Of a stretch of 35,933 nucleotides of DNA, positions 8,667 through 17,445 are shown one piece after another. The first letter of the stretch is position 1. Each line of letters begins with the position of its first letter. Origin of the DNA: Candidatus Tectimicrobiota bacterium (GTDB lineage: Bacteria; JACPSX01); the NCBI GenBank assembly GCA_016193065.1, contig JACPSX010000006.1, positions 1,808 to 37,740 on the forward strand, written 5' to 3'. A program made the position numbers and the translations under genes. The notes beneath the pieces were generated by a model. The model did not search any database. It was not told the origin of the DNA and saw only the letters and a list, made by a program, of their open reading frames with translations.

Positions 8667-9752
8667 ATGAAAACGATGTACGCCCTTGCCATATTGGTGG
8701 CAGCAGCACTCTTGCTAGGAGCCGTGGCGTGGGGCTCAGCTGCAGCTTCCACTCCTACTTCACAAACCCTCACCGCAGCTAGGGAGTTCTTCCGAGGTAA
8801 GGATGTTACCATCGTGCTGACCACCAGCCCCGGTGGGTCATACGACTTCATCTCTCGCCTCATTGCCACCAAGCTCAAGGAGGTCCTAGACGCTCGGTCG
8901 GTGATCGTACAAAACCGGGGCGGCGGCCATGTGACCGCAACGAACTATGTCTACAACCGAGTTAAGCCGGATGGCCTGACCTTGCTGCATTTTGCTTTGG
9001 GTTCCAGGGGCTGGTCCCAACTCATGGCTACGCCCGGAGTTGAATATGACGTGCGTCAGTTTATACCCGTGGGTCAGTACCATCCACCTCAGGGAGCGGT
9101 ATTAGAAACGAGGGGCCCCTTAAAGTTGAAGACCATCAGCGATTTGAAGAACTTGAAGCAGCTTCGAGTTGGCACCACAGCCCGGTATTCAGACGTCCAA
9201 TTGCTAACTACTCTTTTGTTTGAGAATTTTGGCATCTCCAACGCCAAATTTATCACTGGCTATAAGGGCTCCACAGAAACCCAATTGGCAGTGCAAAAAG
9301 GCGAGATTGAGGCTACAGCCGGCGTCACCACATCATCCGCTTTGCAGGACAAGAAAGCCATAGAGAGCGGGATCTACGGCCTATTCACTATTTACAGCGA
9401 CAAGCGGGTGGAAGCTTTCCCTGACGTGCCAGTGGCACTTGAGCTCGGTGAGTGGCGAGCGGATCTCAAACTCTGGCTGGAGCTTGCAATGGCCATATCC
9501 GACCTTTACAACACGTGGGTTCTGCCACCGGGCACCCCGCCGGACAGGGTGGCCTACCTCCGTCAGGTTTTCGAGGATATGTGGGCGGATCCCGAGACCA
9601 AAAAAGGGCTTAACAACTTGTTTGTTGGCTATGCCATGTTTCGACGTGGGAGCGACACTGAGCAAGTGGTAAAAAAGGCGTTTCACAAAGTGCTTTCAGA
9701 GGCAGATCGTATCTGGTTACGCCAGCTCATGGATAAGTGGTCCACTAAGTAA
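8667..9752 (+). CDS. Tripartite tricarboxylate transporter substrate-binding protein (TctC/Bug family), copy 1
   Basis: 361 aa; signal peptide; VIVQNRGGGHVTATNYVYNRVKPDGLTLLHFALGSRG; SD AAAAAGGAGG. Confidence 0.85.
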   Translation: MKTMYALAILVAAALLLGAVAWGSAAASTPTSQTLTAAREFFRGKDVTIVLTTSPGGSYDFISRLIATKLKEVLDARSVIVQNRGGGHVTATNYVYNRVKPDGLTLLHFALGSRGWSQLMATPGVEYDVRQFIPVGQYHPPQGAVLETRGPLKLKTISDLKNLKQLRVGTTARYSDVQLLTTLLFENFGISNAKFITGYKGSTETQLAVQKGEIEATAGVTTSSALQDKKAIESGIYGLFTIYSDKRVEAFPDVPVALELGEWRADLKLWLELAMAISDLYNTWVLPPGTPPDRVAYLRQVFEDMWADPETKKGLNNLFVGYAMFRRGSDTEQVVKKAFHKVLSEADRIWLRQLMDKWSTK

Positions 9753-10012
9753 AGCCCGGGGGTAGAGGTTGAAAACGGCACTCTACCGCCTGCCCACTGC
9801 CGAACCTATTCTGAATGAGCCTGGACGTAATCAGTGAACCGAGCAAGGACAGATCCAAGCCTTTTGGACTACTGCTCAAGAGATCGAGGCCCGCGAAGCC
9901 CTGAGCGACGGAACCTAACAATCGTACGGCTAGCGTGCTCGATTGCCCTGATCGCAGTCAGGGGAATCATTGCGTCTGCCGCAGCAGCATAGGCAATACT
10001 CTGCCGTAGGAG

Positions 10013-11407
10013 GTGGCCGGGTTGATTGAAGCATTCCTCAACGGGATGGTAAATCCTTTTGATCCCACAATCCTTCCTTACTTCCTCATGGGCATTGCGC
10101 TCAGTTTGACCCTGGGGTTTCTCCCGGGAATAGCTGTCTTCCATATACTGGCTGTGCTCCTCCCCGTCGCCGTTATCCTGAAGCCCATGCAAGGTTTGAC
10201 CTTCCTGGTGGCGTCTACCTCCGTGGGCGCCACGGGCGGTTCTATTGCAAGCGTCCTATTCAACATTCCAGGGGATTCATCCAATGCAGCCACGCTTCTT
10301 GACGGCTACCCGATGACCTTAAAGGGCCAAGCCGGGAGGGCCATGGGGATTGCGCTGGCCGCCTCGGGGCTGGGCGGCAAGATTTCCCGGGGGAATGCCC
10401 TGAGAGGACTCATTCCGGGGCTGTTGGGTATCCTGCTCGCCATGATCGGCCTCGATGGGTTCTCAGGGGACTACCGCTTCACCTTCGGCACGAGCTATTT
10501 GATGGATGGGCTGCCGCTGGTCCCGGTGTTCCTGGGCATCTTTGCTTTGCCCCAAGTGATCGATCTTGCGGCCGGCGCATCCGGCGCTGCGCTGTCCAAA
10601 GTCATCCCGAATGTGACTTTCCGCGAGGTGTTCGCGGGGACCAAAGAGACCTTCCGCCACTGGTGGCTCTTCATCCGCAGCCTGCTTCTCGGGGTATGGT
10701 TCGGGGTATTGCCGGGGATTGGGGCCGGGGGAGCGATCTGGGTCGCCTACGCGCATGCCAAGCAAACCTCCAAGCGGCCGGAGGAGTTCGGCACCGGACG
10801 TCCCGAAGGGATTCTCGCACCTGAGACTGTGAACAACGCCTGCACCGGTGGTGATCTCCTCACTACGCTGGTTTTCGGTATCCCCGGCAGTGCAACCATG
10901 GCCTTCCTCCTGGGCGCGTTCTTATTGGCTGGGATACAGCCTGGCCCCGGGATGATATACGAACACCTGGAGTTGTCCTTCACTCTTCTATGGACTGTGG
11001 CCTGGGCTAACGTCATTGGAGTCATTGTCTGCCTAATCCTTACCACCCGGATCGTCAGGTTGGCGTACCTTTCGCCCAAAGTGCTGGCACCGATCATTCT
11101 TGCACTGGTCTTGATCGCCACCTTTGTCGGTTCCGATGAAGATCTAACGGCGTACATCATCCTTTTCGCTATTGCTCCTCTCGGCTATGCGATGATGAAG
11201 CTGGATTACAACCGGGCATCCTTCGTCTTGGGATTTGTCCTTGGCGAGCTTGCGGAGAGGAGCTTCCAGCTAGCCCTGCAAACCCGGGGACCTCTGTTCC
11301 CGGTCAACTCTCCGATCAGTGCCATCCTCACGTTGATCCTCCTCACTGTGATCTTCCAGCGTCAATTGGGGCGCCTATTCCGTGCTTTACGCAGGAGGAT
11401 CGCGTGA
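10013..11407 (+). CDS. tctA: Tripartite tricarboxylate transporter large permease (TctA family)
   Basis: 464 aa; NIPGDSSNAATLLDGYPMTLKGQAGRAMGIALAASGLGG, GVLPGIGAGGAIWVAYAHAKQ, GDLLTTLVFGIPGSATMAFLLGA. Start GTG 10013 or TTG 10022. Confidence 0.95.
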   Translation: MAGLIEAFLNGMVNPFDPTILPYFLMGIALSLTLGFLPGIAVFHILAVLLPVAVILKPMQGLTFLVASTSVGATGGSIASVLFNIPGDSSNAATLLDGYPMTLKGQAGRAMGIALAASGLGGKISRGNALRGLIPGLLGILLAMIGLDGFSGDYRFTFGTSYLMDGLPLVPVFLGIFALPQVIDLAAGASGAALSKVIPNVTFREVFAGTKETFRHWWLFIRSLLLGVWFGVLPGIGAGGAIWVAYAHAKQTSKRPEEFGTGRPEGILAPETVNNACTGGDLLTTLVFGIPGSATMAFLLGAFLLAGIQPGPGMIYEHLELSFTLLWTVAWANVIGVIVCLILTTRIVRLAYLSPKVLAPIILALVLIATFVGSDEDLTAYIILFAIAPLGYAMMKLDYNRASFVLGFVLGELAERSFQLALQTRGPLFPVNSPISAILTLILLTVIFQRQLGRLFRALRRRIA

Positions 11408-11853
11408 AGGCGGAGATCCTCTTTCTTTGCGTTCTCGCTGCTCTGGGCTCCGTGGCCGTGTTCGCTGCCTCCTCCTTCAGCCCGGCCGGTCGGCGATTCC
11501 CATGGCTGGTTACCTTCATCCTTCTGGGGCTCGTGCTCTTACAGGCCATTCGCACGGCGCGCAGGGCCACCCCACAGGAGCCTCGCTTGTCTCGGGAAAG
11601 TCTGCGAGAGTTCCTCCGCAGCCATGGGGCCATCTTCTCGTGGTCCGCTGCCGGCTTCTTTCTCGTCTACCTGTTCGGATTTATCGTCGGAGTCTTCCTT
11701 CTCATCCTGGGTTATCAGGTGCAACAGAGGCAGAAATGGCCGGCCGCGCTGGCCTATGCAGCAGGGATGGGGTTGGCGACCTACTTTGGGTTCCAGGTAG
11801 GACTGCAGATGCACCTTTACCAAGGCCTGGTCACGAAACTTTTGGGCTTCTGA
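11404..11853 (+). CDS. tctB: Tripartite tricarboxylate transporter small permease (TctB family)
   Basis: 149 aa, four predicted TM segments, GTG start overlapping the tctA stop by 4 nt (GTGA). Confidence 0.85.
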   Translation: MKAEILFLCVLAALGSVAVFAASSFSPAGRRFPWLVTFILLGLVLLQAIRTARRATPQEPRLSRESLREFLRSHGAIFSWSAAGFFLVYLFGFIVGVFLLILGYQVQQRQKWPAALAYAAGMGLATYFGFQVGLQMHLYQGLVTKLLGF

Positions 11854-12039
11854 CCTCATCCTTGCTTGACCTGTTTGCCTCCTCCACTATGAAAGTGGGT
11901 GTGGCTGTGTGTGAGCGAATGAGATAGCACCTTCTATGAGGTGAAATGCGGGCATTTTCTTTGTGAGTGTCTAATTCCCTCGGGAAGAGGGAAGAGTTGG
12001 CGATGGATAAGGCAAATGGATCTCGAAGGAGGTAGCCTC

Positions 12040-13128
12040 ATGAAAGCGATTCATGCATCTGCCGTATTGCTGGCGGTGGCACTGCTGCTCGGAGCCGCGT
12101 GGGGTCCTGTTGCGGCTTCCACTCCCACCTCACCCCCTCCCTCCGCCGCTAAGGAGTTCTTCCGCGGCAAGGATATCACCCTCGTGCCGATGACAAGCAC
12201 AGGGACGTACGACTTCATTGCCCGCCTCATTGCCCCCAAGCTCAAGCAGGTCCTGGACGCCCGGGCGGTCATCGTGCAGTACCGGGGTGGTGGCTTCGAG
12301 GCTGTGGCCAACTACATCTATAATCGAGTTAAGCCGGACGGCTTAACCATGCTGCATTTTGCTTTGGGTTCCAGGGGCTGGTCCCAACTTATGGCCGCAC
12401 CTGGAGTCGAATTTGACGTTCGTCAGTTCGTGCCCGTGGCTCAGTTCATGCCGCCCCCGGGAGCGGTACTGATGGCGAACGGCAACTTGGGTGTGAAGAC
12501 TGTCAGCAATCTGAAGAACTTGAAGCAGTTTCGAGTCGGGACGACATCGCGGTATTCAGACGTCCAGTTGCTAAGCACCCTTCTATTCGAGAATTTCGGT
12601 ATCTCCAACGCCAAATGGGTTACAGGTTATACTGGGGCTATAGAAACCCTGTTGGCCGTGCAAAAGGGGGAGATTGAGGCAACCGCCGGCGTGACCACCT
12701 CGGTCGCCCTGCAGAGAAAAAAGGATATAGATACCGGAATCTACACACTATTCACCATCTACAGCGAGAAGCGGGTGGGAGCTTTCCCTGACGCACCAAC
12801 GGCATTTGAGCTGGGCGAGTGGCGAGCGGATCTCAAACCCTGGCTGGAAACTGCGATGGCCATGTCCCAGCTTTACAACACCTGGGTCTTGCCACCGGGC
12901 ACGCCGGCGGACAGGGTGGCCTACCTTCGTCAGGTTTTCGAGGAGGATTTGTGGACGGATGCCGAGATCAAGAAAGGGCTCATGACCCTCTTCCAGGATT
13001 ACGCTCAGTTCCGTCCAGGGAGCGAGATCGAGCAGATCATCAAGAAGGCATTCCCGCAAACACGAACATTTCCAGAAGCAGATCGCTCCTGGATGCGCCA
13101 GCTCATAGACAAGTGGTCCACTAGGTAA
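12040..13128 (+). CDS. Tripartite tricarboxylate transporter substrate-binding protein (TctC/Bug family), copy 2
   Basis: ORF 11941..13128; likely start ATG 12040 (MKAIHASAVLLAVALLLG) after SD GAAGGAGGTAGCCTC; paralogue of 8667..9752 and 13334..14425. Confidence 0.87.
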   Translation: MKAIHASAVLLAVALLLGAAWGPVAASTPTSPPPSAAKEFFRGKDITLVPMTSTGTYDFIARLIAPKLKQVLDARAVIVQYRGGGFEAVANYIYNRVKPDGLTMLHFALGSRGWSQLMAAPGVEFDVRQFVPVAQFMPPPGAVLMANGNLGVKTVSNLKNLKQFRVGTTSRYSDVQLLSTLLFENFGISNAKWVTGYTGAIETLLAVQKGEIEATAGVTTSVALQRKKDIDTGIYTLFTIYSEKRVGAFPDAPTAFELGEWRADLKPWLETAMAMSQLYNTWVLPPGTPADRVAYLRQVFEEDLWTDAEIKKGLMTLFQDYAQFRPGSEIEQIIKKAFPQTRTFPEADRSWMRQLIDKWSTR

Positions 13129-13333
13129 GAATGGGCTGGAGCGAAATGAGGGGCTATTCTGCCGTCAGCCCAGTGCTGAAGCTGTCGCTAACAAGACCAT
13201 GTGTACCTGAACCAGGCAAGACTAGATCGAAGTTCCTGGATCGCTACTCGGAAAACCGCGTCTTAATGTGGCGGTATTCGAATTTAGGAAACGGTCCCAG
13301 ATTCCCGGTTAAAGAAAGAATGGAGGTAGCCTC

Positions 13334-14425
13334 ATGAAAGCGATTCACGCATCTGCCGTATTGCTGGCGGTGACATTACTGCTCGGAGCCGTGGCGTGGG
13401 GCCCAGCGGCGGCTTCCACTCCCACCTCACAACCCTCCACCGCAGCTAAGGAGTTCTTCCGAGGCAAGGACGTTACCCTCGTTCTGATGACCTCCCCCGG
13501 TGGGGCGTATGACCTGATTGCCCGCCTCATTGCCCCCAAGCTCAAGCAGATCTTGGAGGCTCGGGCGGTGATCGTGCAACTCCGGGGTGGCGGATTCGTG
13601 GCCGTAACCAACTATGTCTACAACCGAGTCAAGCCGGACGGCTTGACCTTGCTGCACTTCGCCCTGGGTTCCAGGGGTTGGTCCCAACTCATGGTTACGC
13701 CCGGCGTTGAATTTGACGTGCGTCAGTTCGTGCCCGTGGCCCAGTTCATGCCACCCCCGGGGGCGGTACTGCTAACGAGGGGCGCCCTGGGGGTGAAGAC
13801 CGTCAGCGATCTGAAGAACTTGAAGCAGTTTCGAGTCGGGACGACAGCGCGGTATTCAGACGTCCAGTTGTTAAGTACTCTTTTGTTTGAGAATTTCGGT
13901 ATTTCCAACGCCAAATTTGTTACTGGCTATACTGGCTCCACAGACACCATGTTGGCAGTGGAACGGGGTGAGATTGAGGCCACGGCCGGTGTGACCACAT
14001 CATCAGCCTTGATGGAAGCGAGGAAAGGCATAGAAAGTGGGGTTTATGGCCTATTCACCATCTACAGCGAGAAGCGGGTGGAAGCTTTCCCTGACGTGCC
14101 AGTGGCACTTCAGCTCGGTGAGTGGCGAGCGGATCTCAAACCCTGGTTGGAGATTGCAACGGCCATATCCGACCTTTACAACACGTGGGTTCTGCCACCG
14201 GGCACCCCAGCGGACAGGGTAGCCTACCTTCGTCAGGTTTTCGAGGATTTGTGGGCAGATGCCGAGATCAAAAAAGGGCTTAACAACTTGCTCCAGGGCT
14301 ATGCCATGTTTCGAGGTGGGAGCCAGATTGAGCAAGTGGTAAAAAAGGCTTTTCCGAAAGAAGTGCTTTCAGAGGCAGATCGTACCTGGTTACGCCAGCT
14401 CATGGATAAGTGGTCCGCTAAGTAG
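13334..14425 (+). CDS. Tripartite tricarboxylate transporter substrate-binding protein (TctC/Bug family), copy 3
   Basis: 363 aa; start MKAIHASAVLLAVTLLLG after ATGGAGGTAGCCTC; highly similar to copies 1 and 2. Confidence 0.87.
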   Translation: MKAIHASAVLLAVTLLLGAVAWGPAAASTPTSQPSTAAKEFFRGKDVTLVLMTSPGGAYDLIARLIAPKLKQILEARAVIVQLRGGGFVAVTNYVYNRVKPDGLTLLHFALGSRGWSQLMVTPGVEFDVRQFVPVAQFMPPPGAVLLTRGALGVKTVSDLKNLKQFRVGTTARYSDVQLLSTLLFENFGISNAKFVTGYTGSTDTMLAVERGEIEATAGVTTSSALMEARKGIESGVYGLFTIYSEKRVEAFPDVPVALQLGEWRADLKPWLEIATAISDLYNTWVLPPGTPADRVAYLRQVFEDLWADAEIKKGLNNLLQGYAMFRGGSQIEQVVKKAFPKEVLSEADRTWLRQLMDKWSAK

Positions 14426-14450
14426 AGCTGGAAGGGAGAGGACGATTAAG

Positions 14451-15893
14451 ATGTTCAAAGATTTGAGAGATTTCATGGAACGCACCGATAAGGCTGGTCA
14501 CTTGCGTCGGGTTAACGATGCAGACTGGAATTTAGAAGTAGGTGCGCTGCAGGAGATTGCGGCCTTTCATAAAGATCGACCCGCTTTGCTTTTCGATCGC
14601 ATCAAAGAGTACGCGCCCGGCTACCGGATCTTCGCGAATGCTACGACCCATTCCCAACGTTTGGCGTGGACCCTTGGCTTGCCGGACCACTTCCGGGGGG
14701 TTGACCTTGTCCGAGCGCTGCGAGAAAAGATGAGGAATTTACGCTTAATTCCACCAAAAGAAGTGACAGACACTCCGCTCTTCGAAAACGTTCATACGGG
14801 AGCCGATATTGACTTGTACGAATTCCCTGCTCCACGTTGGAAGGAATACGATGGCGGCCGCTACCTGGGCACAGGCTGTCAGGTGGTAAGTAGGGCACCT
14901 GATGAGGAATGGGTGAATCTCGGAACTTATAGGGTGCAGGTGCATGGTCCTACCCTCGCTGGTCTTTACATGTCGCCGGGGCGGCATGCGTACGCTATGT
15001 TTGAGCCGTATTGGACCCGCGGCGAAGCTGCGCCGGTAGCAGTGGTGGTTGGGGCTGACCCGACGCTTCTCATGGTGTCCGGTCAGCTTCTGCCTTGGCG
15101 GGTTTCGGAGTATGACTTTGCCGGCGGGTTGAGGGGAGCCCCCGTAGAGGTGGTGCGGGGTCCCATAACGGGACTGCCACTGCCGGCTACGGCAGAGATC
15201 GTCCTGGAGGGTGAAGTCCCGCAACCGAGCGAGCAAACTCACCCGGAGGGACCGTTTGGCGAGTGGACCGGGTATTACGCCAGCGGTCAGCGCGAAGCGC
15301 CGGTGATCCGCGTGAAAGCGATCTATCACCGTAGCGATCCGATCATCCTGGGCGCAGCTCCCATACGTCCTCCTGCCAGTTCGACTGGAAGCGGTCTTTT
15401 CAAAGCAGGACAGATTTGGGACGAGCTCGAAAGGGCTGGTGTCACCGATGTACAAGGCGTCTACATGTTGGCGGCCGGGGGACCCTTCCTGATTTGTGTC
15501 ATCTCCATGACACCTCGCTATGGAGGCCATGCTCGACAGGCAGCGATGCTGGCCAGCAGCATGCGTGCCGGAGCGTACATGTGCCGCCTGGTGATTGTTG
15601 TGGATGAAGACATCGATCCCTCAGACCCCAACGATGTCTTCTGGGCTGTCGCCACCCGGTGTGATCCGCAAGAGGATATCGACATTGTTCGCGATACATG
15701 GGGGAGCTGGTTAGATCCTCGCCTTTCGCCCGAAAAGCGGTCCAGGGCAGATTTGACCATGAGCAGGGCTTTGATCGACGCCACACGGCCGTATTATTGG
15801 CGTGACCGGTTTCCTAAAGTGAGCGAGACAAGCCCTGAGCTACGACATCAGGTCATGGCTAAGTGGGCTGACCTTTTTGGTTATAATCTGTGA
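14451..15893 (+). CDS. UbiD family decarboxylase (canonical catalytic motif)
   Basis: 480 aa; VNLGTYRVQVHGP, SPGRHAYAMF, AEIVLEGEV...HPEGPFGEWTGYYASGQ. Confidence 0.93.
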   Translation: MFKDLRDFMERTDKAGHLRRVNDADWNLEVGALQEIAAFHKDRPALLFDRIKEYAPGYRIFANATTHSQRLAWTLGLPDHFRGVDLVRALREKMRNLRLIPPKEVTDTPLFENVHTGADIDLYEFPAPRWKEYDGGRYLGTGCQVVSRAPDEEWVNLGTYRVQVHGPTLAGLYMSPGRHAYAMFEPYWTRGEAAPVAVVVGADPTLLMVSGQLLPWRVSEYDFAGGLRGAPVEVVRGPITGLPLPATAEIVLEGEVPQPSEQTHPEGPFGEWTGYYASGQREAPVIRVKAIYHRSDPIILGAAPIRPPASSTGSGLFKAGQIWDELERAGVTDVQGVYMLAAGGPFLICVISMTPRYGGHARQAAMLASSMRAGAYMCRLVIVVDEDIDPSDPNDVFWAVATRCDPQEDIDIVRDTWGSWLDPRLSPEKRSRADLTMSRALIDATRPYYWRDRFPKVSETSPELRHQVMAKWADLFGYNL

Positions 15894-15957
15894 AGATGCG
15901 CGGAAGGAAAGTACGAAATTAACAAACTGGTGCCATAGGGAGAATGCTTCCAGAACG

Positions 15958-17403
15958 TCAAGGAAGCCCAGCCATCCTGCGGGCAAAGGCTCTGTACGTC
16001 TCCAAATCGAAGTCCCGGAGGAGCGTGATCTTCTGGGCCTCCATAGATCCTTCCGCGTGGATGGCCAGGACCTCGTTATACCCGCCGAAGTTGGAGGCAG
16101 TTAGATCCCGGATCAGATTCATCAGCCGCAAGCGGTGTTCGGCGGCTACCTCGGCCTTGCCACCCAGATAGCGGTGGATAAAAGATGAGGTCTCCGGGTT
16201 CTGGAGGTCTTCCTCGCCAGGGCCGGTCACCAGGAGACCACCAGCGATGTCCTGAACATCCCGCACCGCCTCGTGGTAGTTTCGGGCGAAAAAGTATTTG
16301 GCAGTGTTGGTCAGAACCGGGTCTGGCACGGCGATTCCTTCCACCAGCTTGTAGTTTAAGGCCGCCGCCTGGGTCAAACCCTTCACAGTGGCGACGTACA
16401 TGCAAAGGCGTGCCAGCTTGTCCTGCACATGGGAGGCCCGTGCGATGCCGTTGTATTCGGCCATCAATGCGGCCGATCCCACCAGGAGATCCAAAAGAGG
16501 GCCTTTGTAAGAGATGGCGGTAAAGCGGTGGAACTCCACAAAGGTCGAGGCGAGAGGCCCCGCAAACGTCCATTCCCCCTTTAAAAACACCCGATCCCAG
16601 GGGACCAAGACGTCGTCGAAGATAGTTAAGGATTCAATCATCTTGTGGCGGGCGCTCACCGGGTGGTGGAAGGTGCCTGCTCCCTCAAAGCCCGAGGGGC
16701 TGGCGATCAGCTTCAACCCCGGGTGGTTTATGGGCAGGGCGAAGGCCACCGCGTAGTCCCGGTCCTGTTCACCCAGGGCTCGGGTCGGGAGCACGATCAG
16801 CTCGTTGGACAGGACGGAGTTGGTGGTGTGGGCCTTAGCCCCTCGGACGACAATCCCCTCTGGCGTCTCCCTCACCACCCGGACATAGTAGTCAGGGTGC
16901 GCCTGCTGGGAAGGGCGCAGGCTTCGATTCCCTTTCACGTCAGTCTGGGCTACCGCCAGGGCTAAATCTTCGCGTTTACATTTCTCGTAGTAACGCTTCA
17001 CCTTATCGAGGTAGCGGGTCCCATGAGCACGGTCCACTGCTTGGGCCACGATGTGGAGGGCAAACAGCGCATCGCTGCCGATATCCTTGATCAGGAGGAC
17101 TACGCTCCCCCCCTCGCGCGTTGTGGTCTCGATGAGGGTCCCTCGTTTATGGAGATCCTCGGACGACCGAGGGATGTGAAAATAGCGACTGATGGGCTCT
17201 CTCGTTTCCGGATCGTCCACTACAAGAAGGTCCCGGAAGGGCTCCTCCTCGGCCAGCCGGTACTCCAGGGCCGTATGCTCGGCCGCCACCCTCAGGAGCG
17301 GATGGCAGGTCACATCGGATATGCGTTCGCCCCGGTAAAACACCGCTCGGCCGTCCCGAAGGCTCTCCAAATATTGAGAGGCGGTGCGAAGACCCATAGT
17401 CAC
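15958..17403 (-). CDS. 4-hydroxyphenylacetate 3-hydroxylase / 4-hydroxybutyryl-CoA dehydratase superfamily (HpaB-type) flavoprotein
   Basis: 481 aa; AQTDVKGNRSLRPSQQAHPDYYVRVVRETPEGIVVRGAKAHTTNSVLSNELIVLPT; EYNGIARASHVQDKL; DIAGGLLVTGP. Confidence 0.92.
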   Translation of the reverse strand: MTMGLRTASQYLESLRDGRAVFYRGERISDVTCHPLLRVAAEHTALEYRLAEEEPFRDLLVVDDPETREPISRYFHIPRSSEDLHKRGTLIETTTREGGSVVLLIKDIGSDALFALHIVAQAVDRAHGTRYLDKVKRYYEKCKREDLALAVAQTDVKGNRSLRPSQQAHPDYYVRVVRETPEGIVVRGAKAHTTNSVLSNELIVLPTRALGEQDRDYAVAFALPINHPGLKLIASPSGFEGAGTFHHPVSARHKMIESLTIFDDVLVPWDRVFLKGEWTFAGPLASTFVEFHRFTAISYKGPLLDLLVGSAALMAEYNGIARASHVQDKLARLCMYVATVKGLTQAAALNYKLVEGIAVPDPVLTNTAKYFFARNYHEAVRDVQDIAGGLLVTGPGEEDLQNPETSSFIHRYLGGKAEVAAEHRLRLMNLIRDLTASNFGGYNEVLAIHAEGSMEAQKITLLRDFDLETYRAFARRMAGLP

Positions 17404-17445
17404 CTCGCCGGAAGTTAAAATGCGATTTCTCTTTACCTCATGCTT

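Noticed and set aside
11941-12039. 33-aa N-terminal extension of TctC copy 2 in the ORF track
   Set aside because: The paralogues and the conserved GGAGGTAGCCTC SD indicate ATG 12040 as the start; the extension precedes the signal peptide.
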